Of a DNA stretch of 49,366 nt, positions 27,548 to 35,131 are shown piece by piece. The DNA comes from Candidatus Zixiibacteriota bacterium (GTDB taxonomy: Bacteria; Zixibacteria; MSB-5A5; GN15; PGXB01): assembly GCA_030667525.1 (NCBI GenBank), contig DAOUVS010000002.1:1-49366 (forward strand), written 5' to 3'. The position numbers and the translations under genes were made by a program. The notes under the pieces are model-generated. The model searched no databases, was not told where the DNA came from, and worked only from the letters and a program-made list of their open reading frames with translations. How positions within the stretch are numbered: the stretch's first letter is position 1; every line of letters starts with the position of its first letter.

Positions 27548-28438
27548 TTGTCTAAAGATATAACAGATGAGATGGTCCAGGGTCAGATCGATTTGGCACT
27601 GATGGAAGATATTGGACCGGGCGATATTACAACTTTAGCCTGTATCGCCAAAGAAACTGTCCCGGCCGAAATTATTGCCAAATCATCGGGCGTGCTGGCT
27701 GGCCTGTCGGTTGCCGCGGCTGTCTTTCAAAAACTCGATAAAAAGGTTACAATAATAACCAATAAAAATGATGGTGATTCCTTCTCGCCGGGTGACAAGA
27801 TTCTGTCGATGAATGGAAACTCGCAAGCTATTCTGACCGGAGAAAGAACCGCCTTGAATTTTCTGGGACATCTCTCTGGCGTCGCCAGTCTCACCGCCAA
27901 ATTTGTCGAGCAGGTCAAAGGAACCAAAGCCAAAATTCTCGACACCAGAAAAACTATTCCGGGAATGAGATTTCTTGATAAGTATGCAGTCACTTGCGGC
28001 GGTGGCGAAAATCACCGTTTTGGTCTTTATGATATGGTGCTGATAAAAGATAATCATATCACCGCTGCTGGTTCGATAACCAATGCTATAAAAAAGGTGA
28101 AAGAGTATGCAGCCCGTGATGATTTTCAGGATCGCTTTTATCTGACTTCTGATGAACTCGAAATCGAAGTTGAAATTGAAACTGTCGAACAACTGAAAGA
28201 AGCAATCAAAGCCGGTGCCGAAAGACTTTTGCTTGACAATCAATCAATCGAGCAACTTGCCGAACTGGTAAAAACGGCGCGGGAATTAAAAGAGAATATT
28301 TTGCTGGAAGCCTCGGGCAATGTAAATCTTGATAATGTCGCTGCGATTGCCAAAACCGGCGTTGATTTGATCTCAATCGGCAGTTTAACTCATTCGGCAC
28401 CAACGTCGGATTTTTCATTAAATATCATAGAGAAATAA
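27548..28438 (+). CDS. nadC: Nicotinate-nucleotide pyrophosphorylase (carboxylating)
   Basis: 296 residues. Quinolinate phosphoribosyltransferase: LMEDIGPGDITT at the N-terminus, TGERTALNFLGHLSGVAS, LDTRKTIPGMRFLDKYAVTCGGGENHRFGLYD, LIKDNHI, and EVEIETVEQLKEA and LLLDN at the C-terminal barrel carry the substrate-binding Arg, Lys and His residues. It makes NAMN in de novo NAD synthesis. The TTG start at 27548 has GAGGGA upstream; an ATG 24 bases later is an alternative start. It is 12 bases after mscS. No nadA or nadB is in the window. Confidence 0.95.
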   Translation: MSKDITDEMVQGQIDLALMEDIGPGDITTLACIAKETVPAEIIAKSSGVLAGLSVAAAVFQKLDKKVTIITNKNDGDSFSPGDKILSMNGNSQAILTGERTALNFLGHLSGVASLTAKFVEQVKGTKAKILDTRKTIPGMRFLDKYAVTCGGGENHRFGLYDMVLIKDNHITAAGSITNAIKKVKEYAARDDFQDRFYLTSDELEIEVEIETVEQLKEAIKAGAERLLLDNQSIEQLAELVKTARELKENILLEASGNVNLDNVAAIAKTGVDLISIGSLTHSAPTSDFSLNIIEK

Positions 28439-28575
28439 TCTTTTCAAGACAATCAACCTGTTATCGTTGTTTTTGCTATAGATTTATATCTCGGATACTA
28501 AAATCTGGTCTACTAAATTGCTTTCAAACCCGTATTTATTAATGAAACTAAGGAGGATTGTGCCCAAAATGATAA

Positions 28576-28593
28576 ATGTGAAAAATTTCACTT
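28576..28593 (+). promoter_or_regulatory. Possible second Rex operator upstream of nifU-mutM operon
   Basis: ATGTGAAAAATTTCACTT: the inner 14 bases GTGAA-AAAT-TTCAC match the Rex consensus core exactly, while three of the four outer flank positions differ. It precedes a plausible promoter (TTGATG 28592-28597, 16-base spacer, TATATT 28614-28619), which it overlaps at the -35. A chance palindrome in AT-rich DNA remains possible. Confidence 0.45.
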
Positions 28594-28656
28594 GATGATT
28601 TGAAGCGACATATTATATTAAATGGGTAAATTAAGTAGATTATTTTTTGAGGATAT

Positions 28657-29031
28657 ATGTATAGTCAGAAAGTTATAGAGCATTTCCAGTCCCCCCAGAA
28701 TGTTGGTGAGATCAAAGATGCCGATGGAGTCGGCACCGTTGGTAATCCGTCTTGGGGGGATATTATGAAAATGTATATCAAAGTTGAAAACAATGTTATC
28801 GTTGATATAAAATTCCAGACTTTTGGGTGCGGGGCAGCTATTGCGACCAGCTCCATTACCACGGAAATGGCTAAAGGCAAAACAATCGAAGAAGCGATCA
28901 AGTTGACCCGTAACGATGTTGCCGATGCCCTTGGCGGTCTGCCGCCGATTAAGATGCACTGCTCAAATCTGGCTACCGACGCCCTCGCTGCGGCTATTGA
29001 AGATTATCGTGCCAAACAAAGTGGGAAATAA
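28657..29031 (+). CDS. NifU/IscU-type iron-sulfur cluster scaffold with Cys-to-Trp change
   Basis: 124 residues, full-length IscU-type scaffold. Family landmarks: KVIEHFQSPQNVGEI, FGCGAAIATSS, LPPIKMHCSNLA, AIEDYRAK. The usual first cluster ligand is a Cys in GNPxCGD; here it is GNPSWGD, with Trp33 (codon TGG at 28753-28755) in that place, while Asp35, Cys58, His101 and Cys102 remain. No cysteine desulfurase gene is near. It may still bind a cluster with Asp or other ligands, or be a divergent scaffold or an error of one base (TGC/TGT to TGG). Followed 12 bases later by a lipoprotein gene. Confidence 0.88.
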   Translation: MYSQKVIEHFQSPQNVGEIKDADGVGTVGNPSWGDIMKMYIKVENNVIVDIKFQTFGCGAAIATSSITTEMAKGKTIEEAIKLTRNDVADALGGLPPIKMHCSNLATDALAAAIEDYRAKQSGK

Positions 29032-29043
29032 ATCGGAATAAAT

Positions 29044-29688
29044 ATGTCCAAAAAAGCAGTTCTTTTAATATTTGCTTTGTTTTTATTTGTTGGTTGTATT
29101 CAAAAAATCGAACGTCCCTCCAGAATTGATCCTTCCCGATATTTTCCGTTAAATGTCGGCGACGAGTATATTTACAATGGCGAAGTTCGCAAAGTAGTGA
29201 CATCTAATGATATTGAGCATCTGTTTACCAGAACTTTCCTTGACAGTACCGGCAATGTAATAAGACGGGAAGATGTTATTAAAACCGATGACGGCATTAT
29301 GTTAAAAAGCCGGTTCTCTGTTTCCTCAAAAATTCCTATTATTAATTTTGATCCCCCTCTGCCGTATTCGCCACGGACAAGTCTAATAGGTGACACTTTG
29401 CTGTTAACTACGGTTGAAATCAGGGCAGATTCAATCAACAGTCACCTGCGGGCGCAGGTAAAATACGAAATAATGGCGATTGATACTGTTTGGACACCAT
29501 CAGGAAATTTTCCTGATTGCATAAAAATAAAAATGATCTACCGCCTTCTTGATAAAGCCGAATCAAGCTTTATCGATGGTGAAACTATTCTCTGGTTTGC
29601 CCGGGATATCGGGATTGTGAAATATGAGTCACCGTTGGAAAGCGGAGAACTCCTGCAGGCGACTGTTGCAGGAAAATCTTACCCATAA
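29044..29688 (+). CDS. Predicted lipoprotein of unknown function
   Basis: 214 residues. Lipoprotein signal with lipobox LFVGC (Cys about 18). The mature part starts IERPSRIDPSRYFPLNVGDEYIYNG and contains a repeated beta-strand style (VWTPSGNFPDCIKIKMIYR, TILWFARDIGIVKYE) seen in many membrane-attached proteins whose 'FPLNVGDxWxYxG' start is common to the class. I do not recognise a function. It sits between nifU and mutM with 12- and 6-base gaps, so co-transcribed. Confidence 0.75.
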   Translation: MSKKAVLLIFALFLFVGCIQKIERPSRIDPSRYFPLNVGDEYIYNGEVRKVVTSNDIEHLFTRTFLDSTGNVIRREDVIKTDDGIMLKSRFSVSSKIPIINFDPPLPYSPRTSLIGDTLLLTTVEIRADSINSHLRAQVKYEIMAIDTVWTPSGNFPDCIKIKMIYRLLDKAESSFIDGETILWFARDIGIVKYESPLESGELLQATVAGKSYP

Positions 29689-29694
29689 ATTATT

Positions 29695-30516
29695 ATGCCG
29701 GAACTTCCTGAAGTTGAAACCGTTGTCAGGGGACTGCGAAAAGTAATTCTTGGCAAAACAATCGGCTCGGCAAATTGCCTCTCTCCCAAAATTAATCAAG
29801 ATAATTATCCCGGCTGGCTCGATGATATACAGAGGAAGCAGATTATTTCTATCGGTCGGCGCGGCAAAAATATTCTGATAAACCTAAGCGGCAACAATAC
29901 TCTTTGGGTGCATCTTAGAATGACCGGCCATTTTTTCTATCTGCCTAAAAAAAATCTGATTGAAAAACATGACCTGGTACTGTTGGAACTGAAAAATGAT
30001 AAAAACAATCTTCGCTTCAATGATTACCGCCGTTTTGGACGGGTACGTCTTTTCCCAACCGATACCGTGATGCTTCAAAAAGGCCTGTGCAATCTTGGCC
30101 CGGAACCGCTTGAAATAGCAGTTAATGATTTTATTGATTTGTTTAACAAATCATCACGGATGATGAAACCGGCTCTGCTCGATCAAACATTTCTGGCTGG
30201 GCTGGGGAATATCTATGCCGATGAATCTCTTTATTCCACCCGAATTCATCCGCGCAAACAAACCAACCGTATCTCAAAAAAGAAGCTTACCGAACTTCAC
30301 GCCGTCATTCAAAAGATGCTAAAAAAATCAATCAGTCTTATGGGAACCACCGTTGATTCATTTTCCGGAGTTAATCGTAAAACCGGGCAGTACCAAAACT
30401 ATCTCCTCGCTTATGGACGTGAGGGAGAAAAATGTCAAAGATGCGACGGTACAATCAAGCGGGAAAAAATCGGCTCACGTTCGGCGCACTTCTGCCCACG
30501 CTGCCAGAGAATGTAA
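29695..30516 (+). CDS. mutM: Formamidopyrimidine-DNA glycosylase
   Basis: 273 residues. Starts MPELPEVETVVRGL with the catalytic Pro2 and Glu3, Lys57-type residue in GRRGKNILI, and ends with the zinc finger CQRCDGTIKREKIGSRSAHFCPRCQ (CxxC...CxxC). It removes oxidised purines such as 8-oxoguanine and nicks the DNA in the cytosol. Last gene of the nifU operon. All catalytic elements present. Confidence 0.96.
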   Translation: MPELPEVETVVRGLRKVILGKTIGSANCLSPKINQDNYPGWLDDIQRKQIISIGRRGKNILINLSGNNTLWVHLRMTGHFFYLPKKNLIEKHDLVLLELKNDKNNLRFNDYRRFGRVRLFPTDTVMLQKGLCNLGPEPLEIAVNDFIDLFNKSSRMMKPALLDQTFLAGLGNIYADESLYSTRIHPRKQTNRISKKKLTELHAVIQKMLKKSISLMGTTVDSFSGVNRKTGQYQNYLLAYGREGEKCQRCDGTIKREKIGSRSAHFCPRCQRM

Positions 30517-30532
30517 TATTTTTGAATTTATT

Positions 30533-31597
30533 TTAGGTCAATTCCGATTGATCGGAATTGATACTTACTTCGAATACTTTCAAAAGCGATAGAAATACTG
30601 CCGTAATTAGCGGCCCAAGGACTATCCCCAAAAGTCCGAAAATGATAATACCGCCCATAATTGAAAAGAACAACAACAGTGTATGCATTTCAGTTTTTCC
30701 GGCAAAAAGATGCGGCCTCAGGAAATTATCGGTCTGACTGATAGCCAAGCCAACAACAATAATTATAATACCTTTAACGGCCGAGCCGCTCAAAAGCAAA
30801 ATAATTCCGGCCGGGATATAGATCAACGATGGTCCCACCACTGGAATAAAGGCCAGAAAAGCCATGACAGATCCCCATAATACCGGTGATGAAATGCCGA
30901 CAATGGCAAAAAGAATGCCGCCCAAAACACCTTGAATAAGAGCAATTACAAGACCGCCATACATTGTGCCTTCGATAACCTCTTTCATATGCGAGTACAA
31001 AATGCTGATCTGTTCACGTTTCAGCGGTGTGATTTTCTTCAACGATTCCACAATCTGATCACCATCACGGAAGAAGAAAAACATTGTAAATAACATCAGT
31101 AGAAAATAGAAAAAGGTTTTAGTGATATTGGCAATAACCGTTGTCGCCTGCGAGCCTATCGCTTTGGTTATGGTCGTGACTGCGTCTTTGATAATTGTTT
31201 CAAAGTCAACGTCGGCCAACTGCGGATAATCGGTCAATTTATTTTTTACCGCATCTAAAAACGGAATATTTAAGGTCAAATATTCTTTCAGATTTCCGCT
31301 TTTGTAGGTTTCATTGACAAGCTGAACCGCATTAGCCGCTTCGCCCGCCAGCGAGGCCAAAAGATAAATAGCCGGACCGATAATAATAATAAAAAGCAGA
31401 ATACAGGCGACCAGCGAGGCTAACCAGGATTGTTTTATTCTGATACTTAGCCAGCCATACACCGGATAAAATACAATAACCAGTATCGCCGCCCAGGCAA
31501 TCGGCGTAAAAAACGGCACCATCAACTGATAAAACATGTAGAAAAAGACAGCTACAATAAGAAAAAACAGCGCCGTGAGAATATATTCTTTTTTCAT
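30533..31597 (-). CDS. AI-2E (PerM) family membrane transporter
   Basis: 354 residues from ATG 31597. I prefer this start to the in-frame TTG at 31639, because MKKEYILTALFFLIVAVFF begins directly at the first transmembrane helix and AAAAGG lies just upstream. About eight helices, with the family landmarks FFTPIAWAAILVIVFYPVY, and conserved LALIQGVLGGILF, FIPVVGPSLIYIPA and GKTEMHTLLLFFSIMGG. Family members export small solutes or autoinducer-like compounds; the substrate is unknown. Its 3' end faces mutM, with a hairpin at 30538-30561 inside the last codons. Confidence 0.88.
   Translation of the reverse strand: MKKEYILTALFFLIVAVFFYMFYQLMVPFFTPIAWAAILVIVFYPVYGWLSIRIKQSWLASLVACILLFIIIIGPAIYLLASLAGEAANAVQLVNETYKSGNLKEYLTLNIPFLDAVKNKLTDYPQLADVDFETIIKDAVTTITKAIGSQATTVIANITKTFFYFLLMLFTMFFFFRDGDQIVESLKKITPLKREQISILYSHMKEVIEGTMYGGLVIALIQGVLGGILFAIVGISSPVLWGSVMAFLAFIPVVGPSLIYIPAGIILLLSGSAVKGIIIIVVGLAISQTDNFLRPHLFAGKTEMHTLLLFFSIMGGIIIFGLLGIVLGPLITAVFLSLLKVFEVSINSDQSELT
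30538..30561. terminator. Inverted repeat between convergent mutM and AI-2E transporter genes
   Basis: TCAATTCCGAT, 2-base loop, ATCGGAATTGA: a perfect 11-base stem, 22 bases after mutM and inside the last codons of the transporter gene. No clear T tract on either strand, so termination is likely weak or it is only an inverted repeat. Confidence 0.4.
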
Positions 31598-31700
31598 ACC
31601 TTTTAAATTACCTCTCAACTCCAAGATTGGAAATTGCAATTATGGAATCAACAAATATTTAATTCTTTTTTTAGTTAAAAAATGAGAAATCTCAGCCAAT

Positions 31701-31735
31701 AAAAAAGGCGGAAGTTTTATACTTCCGCCTTTTTT
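31701..31735. terminator. Bidirectional terminator after the calcium-repeat protein
   Basis: AAAAAAGGCGGAAGT, 5-base loop TTTAT, ACTTCCGCCTTTTT: a 15-base stem with T tracts on both strands. It follows the minus-strand gene at 31754, ending its transcript before the transporter gene. Confidence 0.9.
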
Positions 31736-31753
31736 GCCAAAATCAAAAAATCT

Positions 31754-34588
31754 CTACATACAAACCGGCTCCGGTCCACCTTTATATTTGTAGCTTATTA
31801 AATATACAATATCCAGGATGTTTATTAATTGATCATTGTTAACATCAGCCGCTTCTAATTCGGGTGGCGGTGGACCACCTTTGTATTTGTAACTAATGAG
31901 AAAAACAATATCGAGAATATTAATGACATCATCGCCGTTGGTATCACCACAAACATATTGGCATAAGTCCCCGACTCCGTTTTCGTCGACATCAATTTGA
32001 TCGGGATTATAAAGGTCCGGACAATTATCACAAATATCACCGACTCCGTCAGCGTCCCCGTCGGCCTGATCAATATTGGATATTTCAGGACAGTTATCAA
32101 CGGGACATTGATTGGCTGTATAACCAGGATTGCCAAAACCGTCATCGTCGGTATCAGTGCAAGGGTCGCAGGCATCACCAATACCATCGGCATCAACATC
32201 AGACTGATTACTGTTTGCATCATCGGGACAGTTATCACAAAGATTGCCCACATTATCAGAATCATTGTCCGCCTGATCAGTATTATCTATGGCGGGACAA
32301 TTATCGCAGGCATCACCAATACCGTCAACATCGCCATCGTCCTGATTATTGTTTGCATCATCGGGACAATTATCACACAGATTACCATAATTATCCTGAT
32401 CATTATTGGCCTGATTGGTATTGCTTATATCTACGCAGTTATCACATACATCTCCAACATCATCGGTATCACCATCTGCCTGATCGTTGTTTGCATCATC
32501 GGGACAATTATCACAGAGATCACCATAGTTATCCTGATCATTATTGGCCTGATTCGTATTGCCTGTGGTAGGACAGTTATCACAGAGATCACCGACATTG
32601 TCGGTATCACCATCCGCCTGATCATTATTATCTATCTCAGGGCAATTATCGCAGGCATCGCCATAACTATCAGGATCAGAGTTTGTCTGATTAGTGTTAC
32701 TGGTTGATGGGCAATTATCACAGACATCTCCCACATTATCTGAATCACCATCCGCCTGATCATTATTATCTATGGCGGGGCAATTATCGCAAACATCGCC
32801 AATACCATCATCGTCATTATCTAATTGATTGAGGTTGGAAACTGTCGGACAGTTATCGCACAGATTGCCAATTCCATCACCATCGGAATCAGCCTGATCT
32901 GTGTTGGATATGTCCGGACAATTATCACATACATCACCGACTCCATCGGTGTCCGCGTCGGCTTGGTTAATATTGGAAATATCAGGACAGTTGTCATTGG
33001 GACATTCATTGGCTGTAAAACCAGGATTGCCATAAGTATCATTATCGGTATCAGTGCAAGGGTCGCAGACATCACCAATACCATCGGCGTCGGCATCAGC
33101 CTGATTTGTATTTGCATCATCGGGGCAGTTATCACAAAGATTACCAACATTATCTGCATCACTGTCAGCCTGATCAGTATTACTTATAGCAGGGCAATTA
33201 TCACAGACATCACCCACATTATCGGTATCACTATCAGCTTGATTTGTATTTGCATCATCAGGGCAATTATCACAGACATTTCCTACATTATCGGTATCGC
33301 TGTCGGCCTGATCAGTATTGCTCAAGGTTTCACAATTATCGCAGGCGTCACCAACACCGTCAACATCGCCATCGTCCTGACTATTATTAGCATCGTCGGG
33401 ACAATTATCACATAGATTACCATAATTATCCTGATCATTATTAGCCTGATTTGTATTGCTTATATCTATGCAGTTATCACAGACATCTCCCACATCATCG
33501 GTATCACCGTCCGCCTGATCATTATTATCTATCTCAGGGCAATTATCGCAGGCGTCGCCATAACTATCAGGGTCAGAGTTTGTCTGATTAACATTACTGG
33601 TTGATGGGCAATTATCACAGACATCACCCACATTATCGGTATCACCATCCGCCTGATCACTATTATCTATCTCAGGGCAATTATCGCAGGCGTCGCCGTA
33701 ACTATCAGGGTCAGAATTTGTTTGATTAGTATTACTGGTTGCTGGGCAATTATCACAGACATCTCCGACATTATCTGAATCACCATCCGCCTGATCATTA
33801 TTATCGATATCGGGGCAATTATCGCAGAGATCGCCAATACCATCACCATCACTATCTGATTGATCGAAGTTGGAAACAGTTGGACAGTTATCACATACGT
33901 TTCCAACATCATCGCCATCAGAATCTTGCTGATTCGTGTTGGCGGTAAGGCGGCAATTATCTGTGGCGTTCGCAATTCCGTCACAATCAGTGTCACCCAC
34001 ACAAGATGTTGTATACCAGCAATAAGGGCCGGCAAACTCAACATGATACTGTTCCCAGAAAATCCAGTCCCAGGTATCATCATATCCGGCCGGATAATCC
34101 AGCGAATCAATACAGAATATTCCCTCCTGATCAATATTCATATTAAATCTGATATAGGCCTGATTTGGCAAAGCTACTGATATGCAGCCGGAACCGGCCA
34201 GATTAAAATTAATCGAATCAGGAAGAAGACCATCATTCCAGCCAAATTCTGCTATTTCCCGAACATAGTTAAACATTGTTGTATAGCCATTAAGATACTC
34301 AATACTATTTGAACTGCCCTCCCCGCCAACATCAACATGAGTAACATCGGTGATTGATTCATCGGGACTGTAAAAAATAAACGAAAAACCGCCCCCACAC
34401 CAATCTTCAGCAGGATCAATTTCGTTATCAATATAGATATCAATATTGAAATCCGTTGATATTTCAATATCCCCATCGATTGCCTGCGGGCAATCGGCAG
34501 ATATAGTGAAATTTGTTTGGGCGGATGTTATCCCAAAGGAAAACACAAAAAACACCGCCAACAAGGTCAAAACTCTACTATGGCGCAT
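31754..34588 (-). CDS. Large secreted thrombospondin-type-3 repeat protein with dockerin-like tail
   Basis: 944 residues. Signal peptide MRHSRVLTLLAVFFVFSFGITSAQ. Residues about 25-200 form a domain I cannot name (cohesin-like beta structure possible). Residues about 205-870 are 27 repeats of about 23 residues, NCPDxxNxxQxDxDxDxVGDxCD, a calcium-binding TSP3 pattern with Asp-rich loops and paired Cys. The C-terminus (CGDTNGDDVINILDIV...) holds the duplicated dockerin-like module with NILDIVYLISYKYK. By pattern it is a calcium-stiffened stalk carrying an N-terminal domain and a docking tail. A terminator follows. Opposite-strand open frames here are products of the repeats. Confidence 0.86.
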   Translation of the reverse strand: MRHSRVLTLLAVFFVFSFGITSAQTNFTISADCPQAIDGDIEISTDFNIDIYIDNEIDPAEDWCGGGFSFIFYSPDESITDVTHVDVGGEGSSNSIEYLNGYTTMFNYVREIAEFGWNDGLLPDSINFNLAGSGCISVALPNQAYIRFNMNIDQEGIFCIDSLDYPAGYDDTWDWIFWEQYHVEFAGPYCWYTTSCVGDTDCDGIANATDNCRLTANTNQQDSDGDDVGNVCDNCPTVSNFDQSDSDGDGIGDLCDNCPDIDNNDQADGDSDNVGDVCDNCPATSNTNQTNSDPDSYGDACDNCPEIDNSDQADGDTDNVGDVCDNCPSTSNVNQTNSDPDSYGDACDNCPEIDNNDQADGDTDDVGDVCDNCIDISNTNQANNDQDNYGNLCDNCPDDANNSQDDGDVDGVGDACDNCETLSNTDQADSDTDNVGNVCDNCPDDANTNQADSDTDNVGDVCDNCPAISNTDQADSDADNVGNLCDNCPDDANTNQADADADGIGDVCDPCTDTDNDTYGNPGFTANECPNDNCPDISNINQADADTDGVGDVCDNCPDISNTDQADSDGDGIGNLCDNCPTVSNLNQLDNDDDGIGDVCDNCPAIDNNDQADGDSDNVGDVCDNCPSTSNTNQTNSDPDSYGDACDNCPEIDNNDQADGDTDNVGDLCDNCPTTGNTNQANNDQDNYGDLCDNCPDDANNDQADGDTDDVGDVCDNCVDISNTNQANNDQDNYGNLCDNCPDDANNNQDDGDVDGIGDACDNCPAIDNTDQADNDSDNVGNLCDNCPDDANSNQSDVDADGIGDACDPCTDTDDDGFGNPGYTANQCPVDNCPEISNIDQADGDADGVGDICDNCPDLYNPDQIDVDENGVGDLCQYVCGDTNGDDVINILDIVFLISYKYKGGPPPPELEAADVNNDQLINILDIVYLISYKYKGGPEPVCM
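31966..33960 (-). repeat. 69-bp tandem array (27 units) with a 10-12-unit super-repeat
   Basis: Each unit is 69 bases (23 codons), with two longer units that begin PCTDTD and contain GNPGxTAN (about 33000-33080 and 32100-32170). The units between NCPxIDNNDQ and those PCTDTD units appear as two long similar blocks: units 3-14 and 16-26 in order. This indicates duplication of a block followed by divergence. Confidence 0.85.
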
Positions 34589-35131
34589 AGCGACCTCCGG
34601 TTAAATATTTATAAAATTTATTTACTTTCAGTTTATTAATACAAATTGGTCAACCCAAAGTGATTATCAGGGCGATTAAAATGTGGAAAACCAATTGAAA
34701 GATTAGGATTTATTTAATATGGGACTTGTTTGGCGTATATAATTCGCTTGCGTCACTTTCATCCGCGCTAGAATAGTAAGTATCCTCCGATTATGAAAAG
34801 ACCTATCTTTCATTAATAAATATACGCCGATATGGAATTCTTGTCAATCTTTTTATTCCTAATTCCTATAACATCATGTACCAAATAGGCATCTCTTTCC
34901 CAATTGACAATTGAATAAATTGATATATATTTATTATAGTATGGAATATATCTTTATAATTAAGTCCTGTTACAGCAGGATGTCGGTTGTCGCTTTGACT
35001 AATGTGTCATCTTATCAGCCGAAAAGTTCATCCGGCTTGCAGGATGAATAGATTTTAGATTCGCATATATTTAATTAAACCCGTTAAAATTTAAGGCTTT
35101 AATATAAAGCAAAAAATATTTGGAGGCAGTT
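34589..35131. other. Gene-free divergent region between the calcium-repeat protein and hutH
   Basis: Contains a candidate promoter for hutH (34904-34931), an inverted repeat GGCGTATAT...ATATACGCC (34732-34740 and 34820-34828) and two hairpins in the hutH leader: TCCTG/CAGGA (near 34966-34981) and TTCATCC/GGATGAA (35027-35033 and 35042-35048). I cannot assign any to a known riboswitch. No coding frame is convincing. Confidence 0.55.
34904..34931 (+). promoter_or_regulatory. Candidate hutH promoter
   Basis: TTGACA (34904-34909), 16-base spacer, TATATT (34926-34931), leaving a leader of about 190 bases before the ATG at 35132 that includes two hairpins. Confidence 0.4.

Noticed and set aside
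31997-33415. Long plus-strand open frames (236 and 196 residues) opposite the calcium-repeat array
   Set aside because: They are low-complexity Ile/Gly/Thr strings produced by the 69-base repeats of the minus-strand gene, with no start signal or domain.
31966-33960. CRISPR-like regular array
   Set aside because: Units are in frame, coding for calcium-binding repeats with no separate spacers, so this is a protein repeat.
35027-35048. Riboswitch in the hutH leader
   Set aside because: Only two short hairpins were found; no conserved aptamer pattern that I can recognise.
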